Shown: positions 1 to 7,213, counted from the first letter of the stretch. The stretch is DNA of 40,326 bases from CAYZMH01 sp964479445 (GCA_964479445.1 CAYZMH010000017.1:1-40326); one strand, 5' to 3'. The notes: generated by a model from the letters alone, not told the origin. Numbers and translations: made by a program.

Positions 1-717
1 CCCCATGGAGAGGACCACGGCATCGGCTTCGATGACGGAACCGTCTTCCAGGATTACCTTCTCCACCTTGCCATCCCCGCTGATCTCTTTGATCCCGTTC
101 CCGGTGATCACCTTCACTCCGCGTTGCTCAATAATTTCGTGGACTTTCTCAGAGATTTCGCTGTCGAATGCCAGGGAGAGGATGGACGGTTCTTTTTCCA
201 CCAGGGTCACCTCCAGGTCCCGCTTGTTCAGCTCATCGGAGAGTTCCACCCCGATAAACCCGGCGCCGATCACCACCACTTTTTTCATCCCCTTCAACCG
301 GTCATGCATCTGGTCCAGGTACTGCTTGTCTTTGGGTATCGTGAAGACATGATCCAAATCTTTTCCCTTGAGCCACCCGGGTTTGACCGGCTGCGAACCG
401 GTGGCGATCACCAGTTTTTCAAAACCGATCTGTTCCCCGCCCCGGGTCTCTACGATCTTTTTCTCCTTGTCGATGGATACTGCTTCGCCCAGCAGCGACT
501 CGATGCCCGCTTTTTCGAGCATGGTATCCACCGGCATGATGTTCTTTTCTGAACTGTCCAGGGTACCGAAGATATAAGGGATCCCGCAGGGAACCATCAT
601 CTCCTTCTGCATCTTCAACAGGGTGATCTCTTTGCCGGGCCAGGTGGATTTACCCGTCACCGCGGCTACCATTCCGGCAGCGCTGCCTCCAATAATCAGT
701 ACATCGGTATTTTTCAT
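1..717 (-). CDS. FAD/NAD(P)-dependent disulfide oxidoreductase, CoA-disulfide reductase/NADH oxidase-like (3' end cut by window)
   Basis: The first 239 codons of a flavoprotein run off the left edge. Residues 5-15 (DVLIIGGSAAG) are the FAD-binding Rossmann fold. Cys44 in VPCGIPY matches the single redox cysteine (SCGIPY) of CoA-disulfide reductases and NADH oxidases, which form a mixed disulfide or sulfenate rather than using a CxxxxC pair. IATGSQP and, near residue 150, VVVIGAGFIGVELSDEL form the second nucleotide-binding site. The ATG at 717 directly precedes the FAD fold, so the start is secure. A weak -7-like box (TACCTTTA on the minus strand, 799-806) lies upstream. The C-terminal dimerisation domain is outside the window, so it cannot be seen whether a rhodanese domain is fused. 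CoA-disulfide reductase, NADH oxidase and polysulfide reductase cannot be told apart here. Confidence 0.9.
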   Translation of the reverse strand, partial: MKNTDVLIIGGSAAGMVAAVTGKSTWPGKEITLLKMQKEMMVPCGIPYIFGTLDSSEKNIMPVDTMLEKAGIESLLGEAVSIDKEKKIVETRGGEQIGFEKLVIATGSQPVKPGWLKGKDLDHVFTIPKDKQYLDQMHDRLKGMKKVVVIGAGFIGVELSDELNKRDLEVTLVEKEPSILSLAFDSEISEKVHEIIEQRGVKVITGNGIKEISGDGKVEKVILEDGSVIEADAVVLSMG

Positions 718-990
718 ACGTTGTTTCAGTTTTATTAAATGATCAGGTGAGTATTTACGTCTGTCACCAGGCTTGAACAACCCTGATTTTGACGGGCATA
801 AAGGTAGAAAAAAGCACCCTTTAAATAGTGATGAACTCCAACTTTTAAATGTGATATATTTCACAAATACGGGAGGTTTACGAACCGTAGGATGTCAAGT
901 GATAATGGCGTTCGCACCAGCATTCTTCTCGGTGAATACGAATTCGTACTGAAAAACCAACCTTTTCATATTGCGGAAACGATAGAGGCA

Positions 991-1013
991 ATGTTTTTAC
1001 ATACCGTTGTGCT
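991..1013 (-). repeat. Left copy of cassette-end repeat A
   Basis: Read on the minus strand this is AGCACAACGGTATGTAAAAA followed by CAT. It matches 1818-1841 on the plus strand except for a two-base AA insertion and one A fewer in the A run. The copies are inverted relative to each other and flank the toxin-antitoxin genes. Confidence 0.7.
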
Positions 1014-1031
1014 TCATGCTGGGAAACCATG

Positions 1032-1067
1032 CCATTGAGTATAATAAAATGAAGTTTAGTACGATAC
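1032..1067 (-). repeat. Left copy of 36-nt cassette repeat B
   Basis: On the minus strand this reads GTATCGTACTAAA, 12 variable bases, then a conserved ACTCAATGG end. It aligns without gaps over 36 nt to 1847-1882 on the plus strand: GTATxGTACTAAA and TAxACTCAATGG are identical and the middle is diverged. Conserved ends with a free middle suggest recognition sites rather than coding sequence. Confidence 0.75.
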
Positions 1068-1148
1068 ACCTTAGAAATGAAACCACAATTTAAGACATTA
1101 TGAAAAAATTTAGAATAGGATTAATACTATTTGATTATATCTAAAGAT

Positions 1149-1179
1149 TTTGTCAATTGTAACGAATACGTTACCTTTG
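1149..1179 (+). promoter_or_regulatory. Bacteroidetes promoter of the toxin-antitoxin operon
   Basis: TTTG at 1149-1152, exactly 19 nt, then TACCTTTG at 1172-1179: a full match to the Bacteroidetes housekeeping consensus TTTG-N19-TAnnTTTG. The last G of the -7 box lies only 4 nt before the toxin ATG at 1184. The transcript should therefore start at or next to the start codon, giving a leaderless or near-leaderless mRNA. Confidence 0.75.
1159..1174. promoter_or_regulatory. Palindromic operator, probable HigA site
   Basis: GTAACG-AATA-CGTTAC is a perfect 6-bp inverted repeat with a 4-nt spacer. It sits inside the promoter spacer and covers the first bases of the -7 box. Antitoxins of the HigA/XRE type usually repress their own operon by binding such palindromes, so this is the likely autoregulatory site. 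The binding itself is inferred. Confidence 0.6.
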
Positions 1180-1183
1180 AACC

Positions 1184-1528
1184 ATGAGAGAAATTGACAT
1201 TACAGAAAAATGTTTGGATTTCATCGACTCTCAAGGACAAAGAGTCTCCGGTAAATTCTTTCAATTAATCGAAATTATTGGGGAGGTAAAGATTGTTCAC
1301 ACTGATTTCGTTAAAAAGTTGACTAATTCGAGATTTTATGAATTGAGGATTAAAGCTGGAAATGAATATCGTGTAGTGATTTTTGCAATTGACCACTTGA
1401 ATTTTTCTGAATGTACAAAAGCAGTTTGCTTGAATGGATTTATAAAAAAGTCGAATAAAGACTATGTTAAAGCAATTAAGGAAGCTGAGAAAATTTTAGA
1501 GGGATATTTAAAAAATAAGGAATTATGA
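1184..1528 (+). CDS. higB: HigB-like toxin, RelE/ParE superfamily (Gp49-like)
   Basis: This 114-residue protein has the layout of HigB/Gp49-type mRNA-interferase toxins. An N-terminal helical part is followed by the beta-strand core FYELRIKAGNEYRVVIFAID (residues 51-70). Then come a VCLNGFIKKS strand-turn and a C-terminal helix with the lysine-rich KAIKEAEKILEGYL. Family members cleave mRNA on translating ribosomes and are blocked by a cognate XRE antitoxin. The next gene encodes one, overlapping by 4 nt (ATGA), so the two are co-translated. The toxin-first order is typical of higBA. Base composition is much more AT-rich than the flanking chromosomal genes, which points to acquisition. Catalytic residues were not assigned individually. 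Confidence 0.88.
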   Translation: MREIDITEKCLDFIDSQGQRVSGKFFQLIEIIGEVKIVHTDFVKKLTNSRFYELRIKAGNEYRVVIFAIDHLNFSECTKAVCLNGFIKKSNKDYVKAIKEAEKILEGYLKNKEL

Positions 1529-1806
1529 AGACAATGAAAGCAAAGACCATATTAGCAGAACGTTATGGAAAAGAAGGTTCGGAAAGTAGAGAAAAATTCC
1601 GGGAAGAAGCATATTCCTACTATTTTGGAGAAATTATAAGAAATCGACGAAAAGAACTTCATATGAGCCAGGAAAAACTGGCTGAAGCGGTTGGAAAAAA
1701 ACGCCCTTACATTTCCCGGATTGAAAATGGGGAAGATGTGAAAATTTCAAATCTGTTATTAGTTGCAAACGCTTTAGATTTATCAATTCAGTTGACACCC
1801 AGATAA
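1525..1806 (+). CDS. higA: HigA-like XRE-family antitoxin
   Basis: This 93-residue protein has a Cro/C1-type helix-turn-helix in its C-terminal half (about 33-90). The key stretches are IIRNRRKELHMSQEKLAEAV and KKRPYISRIENGEDVKISNL, the classic XRE pattern in which the serine of RPYIS begins the recognition helix. The N-terminal 30 residues (KAKTILAERYGKEGS...) probably bind the toxin. The start overlaps the toxin stop as ATGA. By family behaviour it neutralises the toxin and represses the operon, probably at the palindrome 1159-1174. The C-terminus, IQLTPR, is usual for this group. Confidence 0.88.
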   Translation: MKTMKAKTILAERYGKEGSESREKFREEAYSYYFGEIIRNRRKELHMSQEKLAEAVGKKRPYISRIENGEDVKISNLLLVANALDLSIQLTPR

Positions 1807-1817
1807 TAAAGTACGAA

Positions 1818-1841
1818 AGCACAACAAGGTATGTAAAACAT
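1818..1841 (+). repeat. Right copy of cassette-end repeat A
   Basis: AGCACAACAAGGTATGTAAA plus ACAT, matching the minus strand of 991-1013. It also forms the left arm of a hairpin with downstream DNA: CACAAC (1820-1825) can pair with GTTGTG (1953-1958), and AAGGTATGT (1826-1834) with ATATACTT (1931-1938) using G-T pairs. This leaves a 14-nt bulge on the right arm. Confidence 0.65.
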
Positions 1842-1846
1842 ATGTC

Positions 1847-1882
1847 GTATAGTACTAAAAATAAAGGCGTTACACTCAATGG
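1847..1882 (+). repeat. Right copy of 36-nt cassette repeat B
   Basis: GTATAGTACTAAA, a diverged 12-nt middle and ACACTCAATGG. It aligns gap-free to the minus strand of 1032-1067. It begins 41 nt after the antitoxin stop. Confidence 0.75.
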
Positions 1883-2012
1883 AAATTATATCGGTTTCAC
1901 CGGTTTACTTTCCGTAATGCTAAATGTTTCATATACTTAGCCGTTGCAGGAAGTTGTGTTTTGATGGATCCCGGGTTACAGGATGTAGGAATGATTTAAA
2001 CTTAATTAAAAA

Positions 2013-2055
2013 AACCGGAATAATTTATTGTACGGCACAATCCGGATTACCGGTT
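2013..2055. promoter_or_regulatory. Nested dyad upstream of argB
   Basis: AACCGG (2013-2018) and CCGGTT (2050-2055) form the outer arms. TTGT (2028-2031) and ACAA (2037-2040) form an inner hairpin around ACGGC. It could be an operator or a 3' structure of the preceding island. There is no T-tract, so I do not call it a terminator. Confidence 0.35.
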
Positions 2056-2160
2056 AATCATCAGGGTCTTAAAGCTATTCCCCGGGTTTTTATATGTTCA
2101 AAAAACGGGGTTCTGTCAAATTTTATTTGGTGTTTTGCCATCGATGTATTATACTGCCAG

Positions 2161-2193
2161 CTTCGGTGCGCAGCAATCCGGATCGTACCGAAG
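2161..2193 (+). promoter_or_regulatory. 10-bp hairpin in the argB leader
   Basis: CTTCGGTGCG (2161-2170) pairs with CGTACCGAAG (2184-2193) over ten positions (nine Watson-Crick, one G-U) around a 13-nt loop. It ends 51 nt before the chosen argB start. A leader hairpin in this position could act in attenuation or mRNA stability. No T-run follows, so its role is open. Confidence 0.45.
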
Positions 2194-2244
2194 CGAATGT
2201 ATGAAACCAGAAACTATGTATTGAGATCCGGAAAATTATCCGAC

Positions 2245-3084
2245 ATGGAGAAACAAGATCGTTCAGACGAACCGGTGGTGCTTTTTAAATATGGCGGGAA
2301 CGCCATGAGTGATGAAAACCTGAAAAGAGAAGTGCTTCGCCGGATCTGCAGTCTCAGGGATAAGGGCTACCGCGTGGTGATCACCCACGGGGGTGGTCCG
2401 TTTATCAAAAAAGCCCTGGAAGAGGCCAAGATCGAATCGGAATTTATTGACGGACACCGCAAAACCACCCAGCGGGCCTATGAATACGTGGAAATGACCC
2501 TCAAGGGCAAGGTGAACAGCAACCTGGTGAGCATTATCAATGCCATGGGGTACAACGCGGTGGGATTGTCAGGCCAGGACGGAAGGTCGGTTTTCGCTGC
2601 CAAGCGTCTCCACAAGCGCATGGTGGACGGGAAAGAGGAGCTGGTGGATCTCGGACAGGTAGGCGATGTGGCAGAGGTGAACACCACGCTCCTGCAGCTG
2701 CTCCTGGATCATGGGTTTATCCCGGTGATCTCCTGCACCGCCACCGATGAAAACGGGGTGGGGTATAACATCAACGGGGATATGTTTGCCGGTCATATCG
2801 CCGGGGCACTCCGCGTGGACCAGTTCGTGGTGCTTACCGATGTGGACGGACTCCGTCGCGACAAAGATGATCCGGAATCCCTCATCCGGGAGGTCAGCCT
2901 GGAGGAGATCAATTCCCTCGAGGAGCAGGGTATCATCCAGGGTGGTATGATCCCCAAAATGGACTCCTGTGAAATCGCCCTTACCCGGGGCGCTGCCGCT
3001 GCCCGGATTATTAATGGCACCAAACCGGAGCAGATCACACATATGGCAGACCGGCAACCCGTTGGTACCGTAATCACATCATGA
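2245..3084 (+). CDS. argB: Acetylglutamate kinase
   Basis: ATP-dependent phosphorylation of N-acetylglutamate, the second step of arginine synthesis, in the cytosol. The 279-residue protein has the amino-acid-kinase fold: FKYGGNAM (14-21) for the phosphate-binding lysine and glycines, ITHGGGP (46-52), DGHRKTT, GLSGQDG for acetylglutamate binding, YNINGD, LTDVDG and GGMIPKM near the C-terminus. I chose the ATG at 2245 because it gives the normal family length. An in-frame ATG at 2197 would add 16 residues, and the frame stays open back to 1924 without family similarity. It is the first gene of argB-argD-argC-argJ. With an ArgJ cycle, this kinase is usually the arginine-inhibited step, but I see no clear N-terminal allosteric helix. 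Confidence 0.95.
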   Translation: MEKQDRSDEPVVLFKYGGNAMSDENLKREVLRRICSLRDKGYRVVITHGGGPFIKKALEEAKIESEFIDGHRKTTQRAYEYVEMTLKGKVNSNLVSIINAMGYNAVGLSGQDGRSVFAAKRLHKRMVDGKEELVDLGQVGDVAEVNTTLLQLLLDHGFIPVISCTATDENGVGYNINGDMFAGHIAGALRVDQFVVLTDVDGLRRDKDDPESLIREVSLEEINSLEEQGIIQGGMIPKMDSCEIALTRGAAAARIINGTKPEQITHMADRQPVGTVITS

Positions 3085-3099
3085 ATTTATAACACCGTT

Positions 3100-4290
3100 A
3101 TGATCGAAAAAACCAATCAGGCTTTTGACGAGCTTGACAAGAAGTATTATTTACAGACCTTCAGGCGTTACCCGCTTACCCTTGAAAAGGGCAAAGGAGC
3201 CCGGGTCTGGGACGTGGAAGGAAATGAGTACATCGATGCCCTGGGCGGCATTGCCGTGACCAGTGTCGGGCACAGCCACCCCCGGGTGGTCGAAGCTATC
3301 CGCGAGCAAGCCTCGCGGCTGATCCATATCTCCAATTTCTACCTCAGCGAGCCGCAGGTGATGCTGGCCAAAAAACTCACGGAGGTATCCGGACTCGAAC
3401 GGGTGTTCTTCTCCAACAGCGGCGCGGAGTCGGTGGAAGGGGCCATAAAAATCGCCCGCAAATATGCTCACAGCAACGGCAGGGGAGGGGAGATCATCTC
3501 CTTCGAAGGCTCGTTCCACGGGCGCACCCTGGCAACCATTGCCACCGGGAAAAAACAGATGCAGAAGGGGTTTGAACCCATGCCCACCGGGTTTGTCCAG
3601 GTACCGTTCAATGAGTTGCAGGCGGTAAAAGATGCCGCCTCAAAAGAAACCGCGGCCATAATCGTCGAGCCCATCCAGGGAGAGGGCGGTATAAATGAGG
3701 CAGATGCCGGTTTCCTGCGCGAGTTGCGTGCGTTTTGCACGGAACAGAATATTGTGCTGATCTTCGACGAGATACAGTGCGGAATGGGCCGCACCGGGAA
3801 GATGTTTGCCCATGAACATGTCGGGGTGAAACCCGACATCATGACCCTGGCCAAGGCACTGGGCGGAGGCGTTCCCATGGGGGCCATCCTCTCCGGTGAA
3901 AAAGTGAGTGCAGCCATTGATTTTGGTGACCACGGAACCACCTTTGGCGGTAATCCCCTGGTGTGCGCTGCTTCCCTGGCAGTCATTGATGTGCTGGAGA
4001 AGGAGAACCTGCTGGAAGAGGCGCGCAGGAAAGGCGAATGGCTTACCGGCGAGATCAGAAAACGCAACCTGCCCGGGTTTGTTGAAGTGCGGGGACGCGG
4101 ACTCATGCTGGGGGTGGTATTTAAAAATGAGACCAAACCGCTGGTCGCCAAAATGCTGGAGCATGGCGTACTGGCCAATGCCACCGCCGGGAATGTGCTG
4201 CGGCTGGTCCCGCCCCTGGTGATCACCGATGAGGAACTCCGGGAGGTGGTGGATGTTCTTGAGCGTTCACTGAACGAACTCTCCTCGTAA
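3100..4290 (+). CDS. argD: Acetylornithine aminotransferase
   Basis: PLP-dependent class-III aminotransferase converting N-acetylglutamate semialdehyde and glutamate to N-acetylornithine. At 396 residues it is family length. Visible features are the substrate-side RRYPLTLEKG and ALGGIAVTSVGHSHP, the PLP phosphate loop SNSGAES (105-111), SFHGRTL, PIQGEGG, the PLP-ring aspartate in IFDEIQCGMGRTG (Asp223), and the Schiff-base lysine Lys252 in TLAKALGGG. TTFGGNPL is also present. The enzyme may also serve the succinyl-diaminopimelate step, as ArgD proteins often do. It follows argB by 15 nt. EIQCG replaces the more usual EVQTG, a conservative change. A mild ambiguity with ornithine aminotransferases is settled by the neighbours. 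Confidence 0.95.
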   Translation: MIEKTNQAFDELDKKYYLQTFRRYPLTLEKGKGARVWDVEGNEYIDALGGIAVTSVGHSHPRVVEAIREQASRLIHISNFYLSEPQVMLAKKLTEVSGLERVFFSNSGAESVEGAIKIARKYAHSNGRGGEIISFEGSFHGRTLATIATGKKQMQKGFEPMPTGFVQVPFNELQAVKDAASKETAAIIVEPIQGEGGINEADAGFLRELRAFCTEQNIVLIFDEIQCGMGRTGKMFAHEHVGVKPDIMTLAKALGGGVPMGAILSGEKVSAAIDFGDHGTTFGGNPLVCAASLAVIDVLEKENLLEEARRKGEWLTGEIRKRNLPGFVEVRGRGLMLGVVFKNETKPLVAKMLEHGVLANATAGNVLRLVPPLVITDEELREVVDVLERSLNELSS

Positions 4291-4330
4291 TCCGGAATAG
4301 AAAAGCATTAATCCAACTGAAAAAAACATT

Positions 4331-5368
4331 ATGAATAAGAAGAAGATAGGAATTATCGGGGCAACCGGGTATACCGGTTCCGAGCTTGTAAGAATCCTCA
4401 CGCACCATCCGGGTGCGGAGATCGTCGTAATCACCTCCGAGAGCAGGGCAGGTGAACGTTTTAGCGATGTGCACCCTTTCCTGCAGGGGATCGCCGACCA
4501 ACAGCTGGTTACGGCAGACCGGGCGGGGGAGTTTGATCCCGACCTGGTATTCCTGGCCCTGCCCCACGGGGTATCCATGGATTTTGTAAGGGCAAACCAT
4601 AAAAAGGATTTCCGGATCATCGATCTGTCGGGGGATTTCAGACTCTCATCTCCCGAGGTGTATGAGGCCTGGTACAATAAAAAACACAACTTTGAAGAGG
4701 GGTTTGAAACAGCCGTCTTCGGATGCCCCGAGCTGTTTCGAAACGAGATCGAACAGGCCCGCCTGGTGGCCAATCCGGGTTGCTACCCCACCTCGGCCAT
4801 CCTGGGGGCGGCACCGCTGGTGCGGGACGGACTGGTGGATGCGGGATCACTCATAGTCGATTCCAAGTCGGGGATCACCGGTGCGGGCATTAAACCCAAA
4901 CCGACCAACCTTTTTTCCAATGTGAATGATAATTTTAAGGCGTACGGACTCAAAAAGCACCGGCACACGATCGAGATCCAGGAGGTGCTCAGCCAAACGG
5001 CCAACACAGACGTGACGGTACAGTTTACCCCGCACCTGCTGCCTGTCGACCGGGGGATCCTCACCACCATCTACGGACAGCCGGTTGCAGATATGGACCA
5101 GCGTTACCTGGAGTCGCTGTACCGCGATTTCTACGCCGAGGCCCCGTTCGTGCGGATGCGGCCTGAGCCCCCTACCATCAAGGATGTTCGCGGAAGCAAC
5201 TATTGTGATATCTTTGTGACCCTGGATGAACGCACACAGCGTATCATTGTGATCAGCGTGATCGACAACCTGGTGAAGGGTGCGGCCGGACTTGCAGTTC
5301 AGAATATGAATTTGATGTTTGGCTTTGAAGAGACCGCAGGATTGGAGATCATTCCTGTCAATCCTTAA
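4331..5368 (+). CDS. argC: N-acetyl-gamma-glutamyl-phosphate reductase
   Basis: NADPH-dependent reduction of N-acetylglutamyl phosphate to the semialdehyde. Residues 6-20 (IGIIGATGYTGSELV) bind the nucleotide. Cys151 in ANPGCYPTSA is the catalytic thiol that forms the thioester, and LPVDRGILTTIYG belongs to the catalytic domain. The 345-residue length matches type-1 ArgC. It lies 40 nt after argD and 46 nt before argJ, in the same direction, so all four genes are likely one transcript. The start at 4331 is the ATG just before the Rossmann strand. Confidence 0.96.
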   Translation: MNKKKIGIIGATGYTGSELVRILTHHPGAEIVVITSESRAGERFSDVHPFLQGIADQQLVTADRAGEFDPDLVFLALPHGVSMDFVRANHKKDFRIIDLSGDFRLSSPEVYEAWYNKKHNFEEGFETAVFGCPELFRNEIEQARLVANPGCYPTSAILGAAPLVRDGLVDAGSLIVDSKSGITGAGIKPKPTNLFSNVNDNFKAYGLKKHRHTIEIQEVLSQTANTDVTVQFTPHLLPVDRGILTTIYGQPVADMDQRYLESLYRDFYAEAPFVRMRPEPPTIKDVRGSNYCDIFVTLDERTQRIIVISVIDNLVKGAAGLAVQNMNLMFGFEETAGLEIIPVNP

Positions 5369-5414
5369 TTAAAAAGAACCACTACTTTTACACTACAAAA
5401 CCAAAAAACCAAAA

Positions 5415-6632
5415 ATGGACCTGATCAAGAACATTACGAACGTGAGAGGAATAAAATGCTGGGGCGCCCATACGGGTATTAAATCCCTGCGACGCGACCT
5501 GGCCATTATCTATTCTGAAGTGCCGGCCAGCGCTGCCGGGGTTTTTACCCTCAATAAAGTGACCGCCGCCCCGGTAGACCTCTCCAAAAAACATATTGCA
5601 GACGGGAAGGCGCAGGCGATCGTGATCAATGCCGGAAACGCCAATGCTGCCACGGGTAAGCAGGGACATGAAGGAGCCATGGCCATGGCCGAATCCCTCG
5701 CCGAAGAGCTGGACATTGACAGGGAACTGGTGCTGGTCTCCTCCACGGGGTTGATCGGGGAGCCCTTCCCCACCGAGGATATCGTGGCCGGGATCCGGGA
5801 GAATGCGGTCAAGCTCTCCAGTAAATCCAACGCAGGATCCTTTACGGCCAATGCCATTCTTACTACCGACACCTTTGCCAAGGAGGGTTTCCTCGAGTTC
5901 CAGATGGACGGATACGAAGTGAACATGGGAGGGATCGCCAAAGGTTCGGGAATGATCCACCCCAACATGGCCACCATGCTGGCATTTATTGTTACCGATG
6001 CCGCCGTGGAACCCAAATTGCTGCAAGCAACCGTCAAAGAGGTGGCCGACCGCACCTTCAATATGATCACGGTGGATGGCGACACTTCCACCAACGATAT
6101 GGTGCTGGTGCTGGCAAACGGACAGGCAGACAACGAGGCACTGAGTTCTAAAAACGATCCGGGCTACAAGGAATTCAGGAGAAACCTGGAGGAGATGATG
6201 ATCCACCTGGCCAAACAAATCGTCTCGGACGGGGAAGGTGCTTCCAAGTTCATCGAATACGAGATCGTCAATGCCCCGTCGCAAAGAGTGGCGCGTACCC
6301 TTATCCGTGCCATCTCCGATTCCACCCTTGTCAAAACGGCCATGTTCGGACGTGATCCCAACTGGGGCCGCATCATTAGCGCAGCCGGAAATGCAGGCAT
6401 CCCCTTTAACTATGAAACCATCGACCTCTATTTAGGCGATGATAAACACCTGATGAAGGTAATCGAAAAAGGAGTCCCGGAGGATTTTGACCGCAATGTC
6501 ATGAAGAAACTGCTCAGGGAGTCCCACCTCCACATCAAGATGGATATGCACAAAGGCAGGGCCTCTGCCAAAGGCTGGGGATCCGACCTTACCACCGACT
6601 ACGTGCTCTTTAATTCGGTCTATACGACCTGA
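5415..6632 (+). CDS. argJ: Glutamate N-acetyltransferase / ornithine acetyltransferase
   Basis: ArgJ moves the acetyl group from N-acetylornithine to glutamate, so acetyl is recycled rather than lost. Some ArgJ also use acetyl-CoA and replace ArgA. The 405-residue precursor has the self-cleavage motif GSGMIHPNMATMLAF. Cleavage is expected between Ala186 and Thr187, with Thr187 as the new N-terminal nucleophile. VNMGGIAKGSGM, TVDGDTSTND and RDPNWGRI are other family stretches. The last residues (NSVYTT) end near the typical C-terminal active-site lid. Whether it is mono- or bifunctional cannot be read from the sequence. No argA, argE, argF, argG or argH is seen in the window. Confidence 0.95.
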   Translation: MDLIKNITNVRGIKCWGAHTGIKSLRRDLAIIYSEVPASAAGVFTLNKVTAAPVDLSKKHIADGKAQAIVINAGNANAATGKQGHEGAMAMAESLAEELDIDRELVLVSSTGLIGEPFPTEDIVAGIRENAVKLSSKSNAGSFTANAILTTDTFAKEGFLEFQMDGYEVNMGGIAKGSGMIHPNMATMLAFIVTDAAVEPKLLQATVKEVADRTFNMITVDGDTSTNDMVLVLANGQADNEALSSKNDPGYKEFRRNLEEMMIHLAKQIVSDGEGASKFIEYEIVNAPSQRVARTLIRAISDSTLVKTAMFGRDPNWGRIISAAGNAGIPFNYETIDLYLGDDKHLMKVIEKGVPEDFDRNVMKKLLRESHLHIKMDMHKGRASAKGWGSDLTTDYVLFNSVYTT

Positions 6633-6691
6633 CCGGGTTTAACTGTCCGACATTTCCCGGGTATAGAAAGTGAGTTTTTAAGAGGATAGGG

Positions 6692-6722
6692 TTGGCATTC
6701 AGGGTAATAATTCATAGCTTTA
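6692..6722 (+). promoter_or_regulatory. Candidate promoter of the 6743 gene
   Basis: TTG (6692-6694), 20 nt, then TAGCTTTA (6715-6722), one base off the Bacteroidetes -7 consensus. Together with the 110-nt gap after argJ it suggests separate transcription of the next gene. Confidence 0.4.
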
Positions 6723-6742
6723 TCTGAGAAGAAAATGAGGCT

Positions 6743-7123
6743 ATGAAAACGGAACCCACCTACCGGTTCGAATACGATGCCGACAGCGGAATCTTCTATA
6801 AACACCATACGGGTCCGACCACCTTTGAGGAGATCCGGGATTCGTGGCTGTTTGCTTTTGAGCATCAACTGATCCCCGAAAGTGTCAAAGGATTTATCCT
6901 GGATTACCTGGAGGCTGCATTTGCGATGCACGAAGATGATCATGAAAAGATTGCAGCCTTCTACCGGGAGCACCTGGATGTGTTTGGAAATTACAAGTTT
7001 GCCATCGTTGTGGGAAGACCGCAGGACGTAGTCATCCCCATGCTGGTTACCGAACTGGACAGGGGATACACCTCGAAAGCCTTTTCCACCATGGAGGCTG
7101 CCAGGGCCTGGGTGCTGCGGTAA
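6743..7123 (+). CDS. Small protein of unknown function, possible STAS/SpoIIAA-like fold
   Basis: This cytosolic 126-residue protein has no signal peptide or membrane segment. I do not recognise a named family. The order of segments (YRFEYDADSGIFYKHHTGP, a helix-rich TTFEEIRDSWLFAFEHQLIP, then the strand VKGFILDYLEAAF and a late KFAIVVGRPQDVVIPML) recalls the small alternating alpha/beta proteins related to SpoIIAA/STAS found in Bacteroidetes. This is inference from the pattern only. It is flanked by argJ and tRNA-Val and has its own weak promoter. The coding frame and codon use look like the neighbours, so I believe it is a real gene. Confidence 0.7.
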   Translation: MKTEPTYRFEYDADSGIFYKHHTGPTTFEEIRDSWLFAFEHQLIPESVKGFILDYLEAAFAMHEDDHEKIAAFYREHLDVFGNYKFAIVVGRPQDVVIPMLVTELDRGYTSKAFSTMEAARAWVLR

Positions 7124-7182
7124 ACAGGAAGTTCAAAGAATGCAGGCTCCGGGATCCCGCTACAAAAAAACAGGGCAACGGC

Positions 7183-7213
7183 TTTGGAATTTCCCACAAT
7201 AAACCTATATTTG
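7183..7213 (+). promoter_or_regulatory. Consensus Bacteroidetes promoter of tRNA-Val
   Basis: TTTG (7183-7186), exactly 19 nt, TATATTTG (7206-7213). This is a perfect match to TTTG-N19-TAnnTTTG. Transcription should start near 7217, about 40 nt before the mature tRNA 5' end. Confidence 0.8.

Larger units (their letters stand above)
718..1183. other. AT-rich intergenic island edge with left repeat copy
   Basis: This 466-base stretch separates the flavoprotein from the toxin gene and becomes clearly AT-rich after about 800. It holds the left copies of two repeats (991-1013 and 1032-1067) and the promoter/operator of the toxin-antitoxin pair (1149-1179). A 63-codon minus-strand frame spans 878-1069. 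It is built across the repeat, resembles no protein I recognise, and is not annotated as a gene. It may be the tail of a decayed gene carried by the mobile cassette. Confidence 0.6.
1807..2244. other. Intergenic region: right cassette end and argB leader
   Basis: This 438-base non-coding stretch holds right repeat copies (1818-1841, 1847-1882), a long imperfect hairpin closing on 1820-1825 and 1953-1958, and two dyads in front of argB (2013-2055, 2161-2193). The argB frame is open upstream to an ATG at 1924. That upstream part has no acetylglutamate-kinase similarity and reads through repeat and hairpin DNA, so I leave it out of the gene. Confidence 0.6.

Noticed and set aside
878..1069. 63-codon minus-strand open frame
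   Set aside because: It runs through both left repeats, has no family resemblance I know and no promoter. Possibly a decayed gene end, but not supportable.
1820..1958. True integron attC site
   Set aside because: Arms pair imperfectly and the core lacks the GTTRRRY/RYYYAAC pattern. No integrase is in view.
1924..2244. N-terminal extension of ArgB from an ATG at 1924
   Set aside because: The extra 107 residues have no acetylglutamate-kinase similarity and read through repeat and leader hairpins.
3468..4226. 252-codon antisense frame over argD
   Set aside because: Low-complexity Ser/Pro-rich translation opposite a certain gene, a common product of GC-rich third positions.
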